Positions 33,442 through 42,965 are shown, counted from the stretch's first letter. The stretch is DNA of 64,000 nt from Candidatus Zixiibacteriota bacterium (GCA_040752595.1 JBFMGX010000006.1:47785-111784); one strand, 5' to 3'. The notes: a model not told the origin generated them from the sequence alone. Translations and numbers: made by a program.

Positions 33442-34137
33442 TTATTCATCCTCCGCGACCACTTCCATGACGTTGGCCAGCGGAATGAGGACATTGTTCA
33501 CGGCCAGTAAAGCCTGCCCGTCGGCGAACCGCACACCATCGACCGTGCCGCTGAAGTAGGCGTTGGCCATTACATCCTGGCCGTCGCTGTCCTTGGCCCG
33601 GATCTTGATCCCGTAGGCGCCGGTCGGGAGACGGTTTCCGGAGGCGTCCAGCCCGTCCCACGTGACCTGATTGGCACCCGCCGGACCACCGTCGACGCGC
33701 AACGCCCGGACCAGTTGTCCGGAGTCGTCATGGATCTCTACTGTGATGTCGGCCGCGGCTTTGTCCAAATCGAAACGAATGTCGGTATCTCCACTGGCCG
33801 GCAGCAACACATGATCGGTGGCAACGCGCACCGTTCGGCCGATCAGCGACGTCGACATGGTGTTGCTGATCGACTGGGAGACCTGCGCATTGGCCGTCAG
33901 CGCCCTCTCCAGATTTTCATTCATATTGTAGAGCTGCTCCAAGGAGCTGAACTGGGCCATCTGGGCGACGAAGTCCTCGTCCTGCATCGGCGACAACGGA
34001 TCCTGATTTTGCAGTCGCGTGACGAACAGGCGGAGGAACTCGTCCTTGCCCATCGCCATGCGGTTCGTTCCCTGGGCCGGCGTGGTTGTCGACGTCGAAG
34101 ATCCGACCACGGCGCTGGGACTCGAGAGAATCGGCAT
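33442..34137 (-). CDS. flgD: FlgD, hook cap / hook assembly protein
   Basis: A 231-residue protein. The N-terminal export and scaffold part has GKDEFLRLFVTRLQNQDPLSPMQDEDFVAQMAQFSSLEQLYNMN, the strongest FlgD signature (quoted in parts: EFLRLFVTRLQNQDPLSP and AQFSSLEQL). The C-terminal FlgD Ig/tudor-like region follows (VTWDGLDASGNRLPTGAYG). FlgD caps the growing hook. It is placed between fliK and the TIGR02530 gene. Confidence 0.96.
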   Translation of the reverse strand: MPILSSPSAVVGSSTSTTTPAQGTNRMAMGKDEFLRLFVTRLQNQDPLSPMQDEDFVAQMAQFSSLEQLYNMNENLERALTANAQVSQSISNTMSTSLIGRTVRVATDHVLLPASGDTDIRFDLDKAAADITVEIHDDSGQLVRALRVDGGPAGANQVTWDGLDASGNRLPTGAYGIKIRAKDSDGQDVMANAYFSGTVDGVRFADGQALLAVNNVLIPLANVMEVVAEDE

Positions 34138-34155
34138 TGCGGACTCCTTGTCAGG

Positions 34156-36144
34156 TCAGGCCACGACGTTAAGGCCGGCCGCGTACTGCGGCATCCAACG
34201 CGCCCACGATGACTGTTCATCATAAGGGGCGCCGCGATGTCGGCGTTGACGATCCTGGCGCCAGGGATTCTCGCCCGGGTGCTCTTGGGTCAAGGACCGA
34301 CCGAGCGGTGTTCGATCCGAGGCCAAGCGAGAGAGTACATCATCCGATCTGGCCCAGACGGCGTCGACCGTGCGGGAGACAGATGCCACCTCCAGGCGGT
34401 CGACACGGACACCGGCGTCGGCCAGTGTCTGGTGCAGTTGTGTGATGTCCCGTTCCACCGCCGCACGCGTCGCCTCGCTGTGGATGCGCAACCGCCCTAC
34501 AACCCCCTCCAGACCGGACGTCAGATCGATACGGATGACTCCCAGTTCGGGCGGCTCCAGTCGTACTGTGATGTGGCCGGCCAATGCTTGCCGACTGGTC
34601 GTGTCGACGATGAACCTGGTCGGTGTCGTAGCCGACGACGCATCGCCTTCCGTTACCGGAATTTGGCCCGCACTCAGCGGCGATGCTTGCGTCCGTGAGG
34701 GGGCAGCCACATCAACAACGGTGCCGGTCGCGACAGTTGACGCACCCGTCTGCTGCACTGTCTCGGACGGGATGACATGCTCTTGCTCCCGCCCGGTTGG
34801 TGCCGCTGGTTGATGCGCAGGGTGCGGCCTTTGGTCGACCACCGGTCCCGGCTGGGCCACGTCACCACTTTCCGTCACAGCGCCAGTGGCAACTTTTCTG
34901 AAGGCCAACGGCCCGACTCGGGTATTATGCTGACTATTGTCATTGCCATTGACTCTCTGTGTCGAGTCGGGCGGCGTACCCGACGGTGATTCTGTCTCTG
35001 CAATACGTGGTCCACTCGGCGTGTTCCTCTCAGTCCATTCTTCCGGGACAACCGCCGTGACAATCGGTGCCGGCGCGGATTCACCCGCCATTTCCATCAC
35101 AGCGACACGCGCGATGGGCATTTCGGCGGCCTCCTGGGTCTGCGCAACCTGAGGACCAGACGCAGCCACTTGTCCGATCGGCGGCAACTCAATGATCGGC
35201 TCTGGTCCATCCGCTGGCACTAAAGCAGTGAGCACACTGCGACCCGCCTGTGATTCGGAACCGGCCGTCACTGTCATCTCGACGGTGGTGTCGTTGGCGG
35301 TGCGTGCAAAGACCTCCGACAGGGCCTGACGTGACGCGATCGACAACACATTATCGCTGGTCGTCGCCGCGGTCTCCGGAGATCCCGGCAGCGATGGCTT
35401 GCCGTCGACCGCGGAGTCCACGGAGACAATCGGGAGAGAGAACTCCACGTTCGTTGTCGGATCCGCGGGAATTGTCGGCCGAGAGTCTTGTGATGCCGGC
35501 TGCGCCGTATCGACAGAGAGCGTGACGCCAGTTGACGGCCGAAATGAGACGAGACTGAATACCGTCGCCTCGGAGAGTGCAGGCAGGTCTGAGGACCCGG
35601 CAAGTGCAACGGTTTGCTTCGAGGCCAGCGGATCTTCGGAAGCGTACAGAGACGGTATGACTTCGGCGGGGTGTGGTGCCGTAGGGACTACCGTGTCCTC
35701 CAGAACCGACAGTGCTGAACTTGACAGCGACAGGTTTGTTGACGGCGCGGTGAGCACCCCGTCAGTGGCCACAGGTACGGCATCAGTGGCAGGATCCGTG
35801 ATCTCCGCCACGAACAGTGGGGCGTAGGAAACCAGACCGGTCTCTGCCACCAGTGGGTCCGTGGTCTTTGTGTCCAATTGTGCCGGTGTGCCGAGATCGC
35901 CAATCACGGGAGTCGTGCTCGACGTCGACCCGTCACCGGTCGATGCGGCCTCGGCGATGATGCCATCGGGATCCTCGCTGAGGATTGGCGCGAAAAGAGG
36001 GGCCTGCGCCAAAAGAAGCAATTGGAACGCGACCTCCGGTGCGCCGGATGTCCCATCGGGAACAGATCCCAGCCCCCCTGTGGGTGGCAGGGACGACAAA
36101 TCGGGTTTGCCTGTCGGCAGGATGGGAGGGGCAGCAAGTGTCAT
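34156..36144 (-). CDS. fliK: FliK, hook-length control protein (long)
   Basis: A 662-residue protein, longer than the 375-405 residues of enteric FliK. Most of it is low-complexity Thr/Ser/Pro/Ala sequence, as expected of a molecular ruler. The conserved C-terminal domain is ALAGHITVRLEPPELGVIRI and VVGRLRIHSEATRAAVERDI with the family LxPxxLGxxxI pattern. FliK measures the hook and triggers the FlhB switch. It lies between orf240 and flgD. The extra length may match the oversized hook protein; that link is inferred. Confidence 0.9.
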   Translation of the reverse strand: MTLAAPPILPTGKPDLSSLPPTGGLGSVPDGTSGAPEVAFQLLLLAQAPLFAPILSEDPDGIIAEAASTGDGSTSSTTPVIGDLGTPAQLDTKTTDPLVAETGLVSYAPLFVAEITDPATDAVPVATDGVLTAPSTNLSLSSSALSVLEDTVVPTAPHPAEVIPSLYASEDPLASKQTVALAGSSDLPALSEATVFSLVSFRPSTGVTLSVDTAQPASQDSRPTIPADPTTNVEFSLPIVSVDSAVDGKPSLPGSPETAATTSDNVLSIASRQALSEVFARTANDTTVEMTVTAGSESQAGRSVLTALVPADGPEPIIELPPIGQVAASGPQVAQTQEAAEMPIARVAVMEMAGESAPAPIVTAVVPEEWTERNTPSGPRIAETESPSGTPPDSTQRVNGNDNSQHNTRVGPLAFRKVATGAVTESGDVAQPGPVVDQRPHPAHQPAAPTGREQEHVIPSETVQQTGASTVATGTVVDVAAPSRTQASPLSAGQIPVTEGDASSATTPTRFIVDTTSRQALAGHITVRLEPPELGVIRIDLTSGLEGVVGRLRIHSEATRAAVERDITQLHQTLADAGVRVDRLEVASVSRTVDAVWARSDDVLSRLASDRTPLGRSLTQEHPGENPWRQDRQRRHRGAPYDEQSSWARWMPQYAAGLNVVA

Positions 36145-36155
36145 CAGCGACTCGG

Positions 36156-36878
36156 CTACGGCTTGGGTGTCAAGAGCTGCGTGGCGATCTCGGCGGCACG
36201 TTCGGGAGGCAATAGTGCCAGGACCTTGGATGCATTCTGTGGTTTCATGTTGGGCAGCACGGACAGGATCGTGCCGTTGTCCAGCTTCGCCATCAGTGGC
36301 GTCAGTTCGTCCGGCTTCATGCCGTCCAGGAGCTTCGCCATGTAGAGGACCTTCTCATTGGCAATGCCATTCTGCTTGGCGAGCAACTGCTCTACTTCCG
36401 CCTTCAGCCGATGAAGCTCCTGCTTCTCAGCCTGAACACGAGCGGATTCGATCTGCAACTGGCGTCGGGCCTGGTCCAGTTCGGCCAACGCCGCGTCCGT
36501 GTCGATCGCTGTCGTGTCCCGTCCGACAGCTTCGAGACTCGCCGCAGCGCGCCCGAACGGCGAGAAATAGGTCGACGGCTGGGTCGGTCCCCCCGCCAGC
36601 GTGTCATGCCCCGGGGTCGCGGACGCGCCGGGTTGTTCTGTCGCCGGCGGCTTGGCGTCGAAGACGCCCATGAAGTAGCTGAACACCGCCAGGAAAACGA
36701 CAAGACTGACCACGCCAGAGATGGCAAGCACGACGGGACTGAGTCTCTTGGCCTTCTTGGCGGGGGCATCCGTCGATGCTGCCTTTTTGTCGTCTTTGGA
36801 TGTCTCGGCGGCGGCCGCCGTCTTGTCGTCTCCCGGCGTCGCGGTCTTCTGCTTTGGGTCTTTCGGATCGTCTGCCAT
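36156..36878 (-). CDS. MotE-like / MgtE-N-type flagellar protein (orf240)
   Basis: A 240-residue protein with a Lys/Asp/Ala-rich cytoplasmic N-terminus, one membrane helix (VVLAISGVVSLVVFLAVFSYFMG, about 48-70), a periplasmic coiled coil (ARRQLQIESARVQAEKQELH) and a C-terminal MgtE-N-like domain (LYMAKLLDGMKPDELTPLM...LPPERAAEIATQLL). This is the domain order of the MotE/FlbB/YlxF group, which in several bacteria lies next to fliK or fliJ and chaperones MotC or supports the motor. The chosen ATG at 36878 gives the Asp/Lys-rich start. It opens an operon behind a sigma-54 site. Confidence 0.85.
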   Translation of the reverse strand: MADDPKDPKQKTATPGDDKTAAAAETSKDDKKAASTDAPAKKAKRLSPVVLAISGVVSLVVFLAVFSYFMGVFDAKPPATEQPGASATPGHDTLAGGPTQPSTYFSPFGRAAASLEAVGRDTTAIDTDAALAELDQARRQLQIESARVQAEKQELHRLKAEVEQLLAKQNGIANEKVLYMAKLLDGMKPDELTPLMAKLDNGTILSVLPNMKPQNASKVLALLPPERAAEIATQLLTPKP

Positions 36879-36924
36879 ATGAGCAACCATCCATCGCGCG
36901 GACGCGATTATCCGTGCTGATCTG

Positions 36925-36940
36925 TGCAACCCGCGTGCCG
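36925..36940 (-). promoter_or_regulatory. Sigma-54-type promoter of orf240-fliK-flgDE-fliLMNOPQ operon
   Basis: The minus strand reads CGGCAC-GCGGG-TTGCA. It matches TGGCAC-N5-TTGCW except for the first base, with intact -24 GG and -12 GC. The predicted start is near 36914, about 36 bases before the orf240 ATG. It lies in the 222-base gap after fliJ. Confidence 0.7.
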
Positions 36941-37100
36941 TGCGCCGACGGCCGCACCGCCGTTACCCACAATCACTTGGCGCCATTGCATCTGGGCAGA
37001 ATCGTCGATGGGAAGAGTGCAGCCGCCTCGGCGCGCGACCTCATGTGGCGCGGTCAGTAGTTCCCAGCTCTCCGGCAAGTCCTTCCTGCCATCACTTCGC

Positions 37101-37556
37101 TCACCCGCGCGGAGCTGCGCTCCGTGTGAACTTCTCCCCCGCCGTTGCGTCGATGTCCTTCTGCACGGTTCTTTGAACCTCGCGATTGTGTTCCTCCCAC
37201 GCCTTTCGACGCAGCCGTTGATATGCCTCCACCTCTCGCGACTGCTCGACCAGACGCAGACGAGCCTCCTCCACCCTGGTCGCCGCCTGCTGCACAGCCG
37301 TCTGCCGCTCCTGAACCCGTCGGTGGGCGGCATCGAGCGCGTTGCGGCCTAAGATCCAATCCGACGGACACGATGGTTTGTCGGCCAAGCGGAGATAGGA
37401 CTCGGTCATCGAACCGTGCCGATCCTCTGCGGCGCGCAGTTCATCCTCGCGCATTCCCAGTTCGTGACGGGAACGACCCAAGGCGAGGGCGCACTGCCCC
37501 TTTTCTGCCACCTTGAGGCGCAACAGGCGCTGGAGACGAAAGTGGAACGGCTTCAT
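37101..37556 (-). CDS. fliJ: FliJ, export ATPase stalk protein
   Basis: A 151-residue coiled-coil protein. The ATG at 37556 gives MKPFHFRLQRLLRLKVAEK, the conserved FliJ opening; the frame continues upstream to 37775 only as a shadow of fliI. The rest is one long helical hairpin rich in Arg, Glu and Gln. FliJ sits in the FliI hexamer like the gamma stalk of F1 and couples export. It follows fliI by 34 bases and is the last gene of the flgB operon. Confidence 0.93.
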   Translation of the reverse strand: MKPFHFRLQRLLRLKVAEKGQCALALGRSRHELGMREDELRAAEDRHGSMTESYLRLADKPSCPSDWILGRNALDAAHRRVQERQTAVQQAATRVEEARLRLVEQSREVEAYQRLRRKAWEEHNREVQRTVQKDIDATAGEKFTRSAAPRG

Positions 37557-37590
37557 GGTGCACACACGCCCGACGGATCGGCTCGCGGCG

Positions 37591-38973
37591 CTATTCGCCC
37601 GCGGTCGGGTCAAAGAGCGTTGGCGGGGACGTGGCGTTGACCAGCGAGGCCAGATGCTCCCATGCACCCGACGGATCGGCCGACTCGGCGACGTCTTGTC
37701 GCAGGAACGAGCGCAACCCTTCCATAGTGTCGATGGCGCGGTCGATCTTGGCGGAGGAACCCTTCTTGTAAGCACCGACCGCGATCAGATCCTCGGCATC
37801 GTGAAAGGTGGCTATCAGGTCGCGAACCTCACCGGCCAGAGTGCGCTCGGATGGCGTCAACACATCGGCGGCGACGCGCGAGATCGAGCCGAGAACATCG
37901 ATGGCAGGATAGTGATTCTCCGAGGCCAGTCGCCGGGACAAGACGACATGACCATCCAGGACCGCACGGCAGGCATCGGAGATCGGCTCGGTGATGTCAT
38001 CGCCCTCGACGAGGACCGTGTAGATCCCGGTGATGGAACCGCGCGCCGAGCGGCCGCATCGCTCCATCAGCCGCGGCAACAGCGCGAAGACCGATGGCGG
38101 GAATCCGCGTGTGGTCGGAGGTTCGCCGGCGGCCAGACCCACCTCACGCTGTGCCAGGGCCCAACGTGTGATTGAGTCGACCAACAGCATGACATCGGCG
38201 CCGCGATCGCGAAAGTGCTCGGCGATGGCCGTCCCGGTGACCGCCGCCTTGAGTCGCAAAAGCGCCGGCCGGTCCGAGGTGCAGACGACCGTTACGGCGC
38301 GCTTGCGCCCCTCGGCTCCGAGATCACGATCGAGGAAATCGCGCACCTCCTTGCCCCGTTCGCCGACCAGGGCGATGACGTTGACGTCCGCCGAGGAGGT
38401 ACGCGCGATCATTCCCAGCAGCGTGCTCTTCCCGACTCCCGATCCGGCGAAGAGGCCCATGCGCTGCCCCTTCCCCATCGTCAGCAGGGTGTCGATCGCC
38501 CGGATGCCGGTCGAGATGCGTTCCGTCACACGAGGGCGGCTCAGCGGATCGGGTGGCGAGGCAACAAGGGGCTGTCTGTGCGCATTTGAGATCGGTTCCA
38601 TCCCATCGACCGGATGGCCCAGCGCATCGACCACGCGCCCCAAGAGACCATCCCCGACCTGCACCGTCAGCGGCTCGCCGCTGGCCGTGACAATCCAGCC
38701 TGGTCCGATGCCCTGATGCTCCCCCAAAGGCAGGAGGAGAATCTTACCCTGACGGAAACCGACTACCTCCGCCGGGACAGATCGACGTCCTTTCAGGTCT
38801 TCCAGGCGGCAAAACTCTCCGACCCGGGCCGCCGGACCATCCGCTTCGACGGTCAGCCCCACCATCCCGACAACACGGCCCGTTGGCCGAATCGTCTCGG
38901 CACGCGCAATCGCGCTCAGATACCGATCCCAATCGACCGGCGCAAGCGGCATCTGGAAATCGAGGGTGCGCAT
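37591..38973 (-). CDS. fliI: FliI, flagellar export ATPase
   Basis: A 460-residue ATPase related to F1-beta. Key motifs are the Walker A GLFAGSGVGKSTLLGMIA (about 171-188), the conserved ALVGERGKEVRDFL, the Walker B ADVMLLVDSITRWALAQREV and PPTTRGFPPSVFALLPRL. Length and motif order are standard. FliI hydrolyses ATP to help deliver FliH/chaperone-bound substrates to FlhA. It lies between fliH and fliJ. Confidence 0.97.
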   Translation of the reverse strand: MRTLDFQMPLAPVDWDRYLSAIARAETIRPTGRVVGMVGLTVEADGPAARVGEFCRLEDLKGRRSVPAEVVGFRQGKILLLPLGEHQGIGPGWIVTASGEPLTVQVGDGLLGRVVDALGHPVDGMEPISNAHRQPLVASPPDPLSRPRVTERISTGIRAIDTLLTMGKGQRMGLFAGSGVGKSTLLGMIARTSSADVNVIALVGERGKEVRDFLDRDLGAEGRKRAVTVVCTSDRPALLRLKAAVTGTAIAEHFRDRGADVMLLVDSITRWALAQREVGLAAGEPPTTRGFPPSVFALLPRLMERCGRSARGSITGIYTVLVEGDDITEPISDACRAVLDGHVVLSRRLASENHYPAIDVLGSISRVAADVLTPSERTLAGEVRDLIATFHDAEDLIAVGAYKKGSSAKIDRAIDTMEGLRSFLRQDVAESADPSGAWEHLASLVNATSPPTLFDPTAGE

Positions 38974-39043
38974 CGCTTGATGAGGAGCACGCCCTGGGAT
39001 CCGACATCGTCAGGGTGCTGTTGTGTCGCGCCTCGCAGGGGCT

Positions 39044-39793
39044 CTACTCAGTCGTCTCTGCCCGCGCGGTGATGCCCCGCTCCGGATCGGGTTTTCGAGC
39101 CGTGGTTCGTTCCGTGCTGTCGGCGGGTTGTACTGCATCCCAGAGCGCTCCGCGCAGAATCGCCAATTGCTGTTCGACGCGTGCGTCAATCACCCCGAGC
39201 GTGGTTTCCAGCACACACCCGCCGGGCCCGATCTCTTCATCCGGCAGCCACCGGACTTGGATCGAACCGGGCAAATTGACCGAAGCCGACGACTCTTCCC
39301 CGCGGATCAGCGCGAGGTCTTTCGGGTGGCAACGAACCGCGACCCGGTCGACATCACCGAGGCAGGCAAAGGCGTCACCCAGAGCCCGCGTGATCGTACC
39401 AGCCAGCGGCGGGCGATCAGCGAGGATTTCCTCGAGCGCACGGCAGACGAGTTCAACGATCTGTTTTTCGTAGGCGGCAAACCACTCTGCCCGTGTGCCT
39501 GCCAGGGTGGCCACCAGCTCGTTTGCAAATCGTGCGGTGCGGTCCAATTCCGCCGATGCCGCGTCGCGCGCCACGGCCGCGCCGTCGTTGTAGCCGTCGC
39601 GGTATGCCTGTTCCCGCGCCGCCTGGTGCTGTCTCTCCAAGGCCGCCAAGTGCCGTCGGTGACGTTCCTCCGCTTCCTGGACCGACTGCGGGCGAAGGTC
39701 GATTTCGATCCGTCCGCCGGACGAGCCATCGCCGACCCGGACGCGCCGCTCCGACACGAGCGTCGGGCGTCGAATGCGCTCAGAGAATGACAT
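39044..39793 (-). CDS. fliH: FliH, negative regulator / linker of FliI
   Basis: A 249-residue protein with an N-terminal helical part (QEAEERHRRHLAALERQHQA, then EQAYRDGYNDGAAVARDA, which has the Gly-containing repeat typical of FliH). A C-terminal V-ATPase E-like domain follows (VAVRCHPKDLALIR; WLPDEEIGPGGCVLETTLGVIDARVEQQL, of which GPGGCVLET and DARVEQQL are diagnostic). The ATG at 39793 overlaps the fliG stop by 14 bases. FliH links FliI to FliN. Confidence 0.93.
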   Translation of the reverse strand: MSFSERIRRPTLVSERRVRVGDGSSGGRIEIDLRPQSVQEAEERHRRHLAALERQHQAAREQAYRDGYNDGAAVARDAASAELDRTARFANELVATLAGTRAEWFAAYEKQIVELVCRALEEILADRPPLAGTITRALGDAFACLGDVDRVAVRCHPKDLALIRGEESSASVNLPGSIQVRWLPDEEIGPGGCVLETTLGVIDARVEQQLAILRGALWDAVQPADSTERTTARKPDPERGITARAETTE

Positions 39794-40805
39794 CGTCTTT
39801 GCCTCCGCGGCCGGCAACGACGACCTGCCCTTCCTCTTCGAGACGGCGAACCACTGCCACAATCCGTTCCTGCGCCTTCTCCACGTCCGACAGTCGCATC
39901 GGGCCCAAAAATTCGATTTCCTCCCGGATCATCGCCGCCACGCGTTCGGAGACGTTGGAGAAGATCTTCAACTTGATGTCCTCGGACGCCGCCTTCATCG
40001 CCGCGGCCAGTTCCTTCGTTTCCACTTCCTTCAAGACCCGCTGCATCGACCGGTCGTCGAGCAGCACCATATCTTCAAAGACGAACATCAGGTTCTTGAT
40101 CTCGTTGGCCAACTGGGCATCCTCTCCCTCGAGCACCTTCATGATGCGGCGCTCCGTCGAGGTGTCGATGATGTTGAGGATCTCGGCGACCGTCTTGGGG
40201 CCGCCCGAGACCGACAGGTCCCGTGTCGTGGTGGCCTCAAACTGCATCGCGAGCACTTCCTCCAGTTGACGGAGGACATCGGGAGAGATCTTCTCCATCG
40301 TGGCCAGTCGCAGCACGACTTCGGTCTGCAATTCGGGGGCCAATTCCGCCAGAACAGCCGCCGCCTGCTGGGACGACAACTGCGTCAGGATCAGCGAAAT
40401 CGTCTGCGGGTGCTCACTCTGCATCAGATTGATCAGCGTGCGTGGCTCGACATGCTTGAGCATGTCGAAGCCGGTCTTCTGCAAGGAGCCCTCCAGACGC
40501 ATCAGAATCTCGCCGGCCTTGCTCCGTCCCAATGCCTCTTCGAGAAGACTACGGGCAAAATCGATCCCACCCTGCGCGACATACTGCCGCGCCATGAAGA
40601 TCGTATGGCACTCCTTGATGACGCTCGCCTCCAGCTCGGGGGAGACATCCGGCATGTTGGCGATCTCGACCGTCAGACGCTCAATCTCGCTCTCCGTGAG
40701 ATACTTGAAAACCTCGGCGGCGACCTCGCGTCCGAAGACGACGAGGGCCACGGCGGCCTTCTGTGCCGGGGTCAGAGCAACGGTCTCGGTTTCAGCGGCC
40801 GGCAC
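39780..40805 (-). CDS. fliG: FliG, motor switch protein
   Basis: A 341-residue rotor protein. The N-terminal domain binds FliF. The middle domain has the EHPQTISLILTQL motif (about 127-139) that contacts FliM. The C-terminal domain carries the torque helix EIKNLMFVFEDMVLLDDRSMQRVLKEV (conserved charged residues in FEDMVLLDDRS). It ends GKDDVIL, close to the usual end. The start is a GTG; an ATG is not available nearby in frame. It lies between fliF and fliH. Confidence 0.97.
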   Translation of the reverse strand: MPAAETETVALTPAQKAAVALVVFGREVAAEVFKYLTESEIERLTVEIANMPDVSPELEASVIKECHTIFMARQYVAQGGIDFARSLLEEALGRSKAGEILMRLEGSLQKTGFDMLKHVEPRTLINLMQSEHPQTISLILTQLSSQQAAAVLAELAPELQTEVVLRLATMEKISPDVLRQLEEVLAMQFEATTTRDLSVSGGPKTVAEILNIIDTSTERRIMKVLEGEDAQLANEIKNLMFVFEDMVLLDDRSMQRVLKEVETKELAAAMKAASEDIKLKIFSNVSERVAAMIREEIEFLGPMRLSDVEKAQERIVAVVRRLEEEGQVVVAGRGGKDDVIL

Positions 40806-40809
40806 GCTG

Positions 40810-42333
40810 CTACTCCACCATCAACGTCTTGATCACCTTGGCGATCTCCTGCGGGCGTTCCTTGGCCACCACTCCCATCTGGTCGGAGAGCTTGGCTTTC
40901 CGAGGCCCTGTAGAAATCGCCGTGATTGCCTCATCTTCGATCGTCGGCAACGGTGCCGCATGGCGCGGCTGGTAGGTCACCGGCGGTACGAGGTTCTTCA
41001 ATGCGCGCAGCATCTTCTTGACGATCCGCCAACCGAAGAAGGCGCCGGCAAGAATCAGAAGGCCATATCCCACCTTGTAGGCGATGTCGTAGTAGAACTG
41101 CTTCTTGCCGACTTGATCAAGCGCACGCCGCTCTTCGTCGAGGTGGGAGGTATCGAACGGGATGCTGACGACCTCGATCGCGTCGTTGCGGTCGCTCTGG
41201 AACCCGATGGCGGCTTTCACGAGCGCCGAAATGCGGTCCAGGTCCTCCTGGGGCCGCGGTTCCACCGTCGCCCCTTGCGCGGATCCGGGGACCGAGTCCT
41301 TGCGCACGCCATCGACAATGACCGAGACGCTCAAGCGTGAGATGGCGCCTACGGCGGAGACGATCTTTTGCACTGTCCGGTTGACTTCGTAGTTGATCAG
41401 CGACGATTCGCGGGTCGAGAGGGGCTCACTGTCCGTCTCGCCCGCCCCCGCGTCACCTGTTGTCTTTTCGCTCGTTTGCTCCTGTGAGACAATCGCGAGG
41501 TTGTCGGGATCGTACTGTTCGACTGTCTTCTCGGCCTGCTCGAAGTTCAGCGTGGCATTGACGCGGACCATCGCCTTGCGCGGTCCCAGCACGCCGTCCA
41601 ACAGCGACTGTGCCTTCTGCTGCAGGTATCCCTCCACAGACTGCTGCAGTTCCAGTTGACGGCTACTGGCCGCCACTGGACTTCCATCTTCCTGGCCGGA
41701 CGACAGAAGCGTCCCATTTTGATCGATCACCGTGACATGCTGCGGGTTGAGCCCCTCCACCGCCGAGGCCACGAGGTGCGTGATCCCGGCGACGCGGCCC
41801 CGATCCAACGATCCGACCGGCGACACTTTGAGCACGACAGAGGCGGTGGGTGACTTTTGGTCCTGTGTGAACAGGCGGCTCTCCGGCATCACGATGTGAA
41901 CACGAACCGCCGCCACTTCCTTCAGGGTCGCAATCGACTTGGCCAGCTCACCTTCGAGGGCACGCCGGTAATTGACCTTCTGAAGGAAATCGGTCATCCC
42001 GAGGTTGCTCTTGTCGAACAGTTCGAAACCGACGGCACCTCGCGGGAGTCCTTCGGCGGCGAGGCGCAGCCGAACGTCGTGGACTTTATTGGCCGGGACC
42101 AGAACGGCGGAGCCGCCGTCCGAGAGACGGTACGGCACCTTCATCTGGTCGAGCTGGTCGATGACTTCGCCGGCCTCCTCGGCGGGAAGGCGGGTATAGA
42201 GAACGCCGTACGTCACGTGACGGACCCACATGCCGACCGTCACGGCGCCGGCGATCAGTGCGACGATGATGCAAACCGCCAGGAACCGACGGTTCGCGTC
42301 CATCGCGCGGAAGGCATCCCACCAGCGTCCCAT
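40810..42333 (-). CDS. fliF: FliF, MS-ring protein
   Basis: A 507-residue inner-membrane ring protein. The N-terminal helix FLAVCIIVALIAGAVTVGM is followed by the ring-building motifs, including VLYTRLPAEEAGEVIDQLDQ, GFELFDKSNLGMTDFLQKVN and YRRALEGELAKSI. The second helix is VGYGLLILAGAFFGWRIVKK, and the C-terminal tail for FliG binding is intact. FliF is somewhat shorter than enteric FliF (about 550). It lies between fliE and fliG. Confidence 0.97.
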   Translation of the reverse strand: MGRWWDAFRAMDANRRFLAVCIIVALIAGAVTVGMWVRHVTYGVLYTRLPAEEAGEVIDQLDQMKVPYRLSDGGSAVLVPANKVHDVRLRLAAEGLPRGAVGFELFDKSNLGMTDFLQKVNYRRALEGELAKSIATLKEVAAVRVHIVMPESRLFTQDQKSPTASVVLKVSPVGSLDRGRVAGITHLVASAVEGLNPQHVTVIDQNGTLLSSGQEDGSPVAASSRQLELQQSVEGYLQQKAQSLLDGVLGPRKAMVRVNATLNFEQAEKTVEQYDPDNLAIVSQEQTSEKTTGDAGAGETDSEPLSTRESSLINYEVNRTVQKIVSAVGAISRLSVSVIVDGVRKDSVPGSAQGATVEPRPQEDLDRISALVKAAIGFQSDRNDAIEVVSIPFDTSHLDEERRALDQVGKKQFYYDIAYKVGYGLLILAGAFFGWRIVKKMLRALKNLVPPVTYQPRHAAPLPTIEDEAITAISTGPRKAKLSDQMGVVAKERPQEIAKVIKTLMVE

Positions 42334-42389
42334 GCAGTCTCACCCTCAATGGCGGGATGGCTCGTTCCGATGAGTTCCCGCGCTGGTTC

Positions 42390-42701
42390 TCAAACCGGCA
42401 TCCGCATCAGTTCCTGATAGGCCTCGACCAAACGATTGCGCATCTCCACGAGGAGTTCGAAGGCGGTTCCCGCCTCCTCGGCGGCGATCATCACCCGGTG
42501 GAGCTCGACGTCTTCTCCCGAGAGGAGTCGGTTTTCCAGCGCCGATGCCTGCGACTGCAACTCGCTCACCTGATCCAGAAGATCGCCGAAGACGTTGCCC
42601 GGTCTTTGGGCATCGCTCGTCGGTTTCGGCGTCGAGACAGCAGGCGCTTCCCCGGATGCCCCCGGGAGCATGATCGGTCCGATCGGATCGAGCGGATTCA
42701 T
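42390..42701 (-). CDS. fliE: FliE, rod/MS-ring adaptor
   Basis: A 103-residue protein. The conserved C-terminal half is present: FGDLLDQVSELQSQASALEN, then HRVMIAAEEAGTAFELLVEM and RNRLVEAYQELMRMPV, the standard ending. FliE joins the MS ring to the rod. The first 30 residues are variable. Its ATG overlaps the stop of orf73 (ATGA, 42698-42701). Confidence 0.96.
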   Translation of the reverse strand: MNPLDPIGPIMLPGASGEAPAVSTPKPTSDAQRPGNVFGDLLDQVSELQSQASALENRLLSGEDVELHRVMIAAEEAGTAFELLVEMRNRLVEAYQELMRMPV

Positions 42702-42919
42702 GCGATCACATCCACGTAGCGACCCAAGTGGGGCGGCCCATCAGCGGTAACCGCACGCGGTGCCGGAGCCGGCATCGGCCTGGCCGTCGGGATTCGCATT
42801 GTGAGGCCGACCGGGAACTCAGCCGCCGGCATGCTCTCATCTTCCGGAACAACAGCCGGGGCCGGGTTCGCCGATGCCACGGGCGGCATCCAAGGACGAA
42901 TCACGGGTGACGTGTTCAT
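42698..42919 (-). CDS. Small hypothetical protein between flgC and fliE (orf73)
   Basis: A 73-residue Pro/Ala-rich, probably disordered protein without recognised domains. Two lines of evidence support it as real: AAGGAG lies about 11 bases before its ATG, and its stop overlaps the fliE start as ATGA. fliE otherwise has no obvious ribosome site of its own, so translation of orf73 may be what loads ribosomes onto fliE. It may therefore act mainly as a leader peptide. Function unknown. Confidence 0.6.
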   Translation of the reverse strand: MNTSPVIRPWMPPVASANPAPAVVPEDESMPAAEFPVGLTMRIPTARPMPAPAPRAVTADGPPHLGRYVDVIA

Positions 42920-42965
42920 TGTCAGGAAATCTCCTTACGCTGTGTCGTCCTTTTTGTCGCGATGA

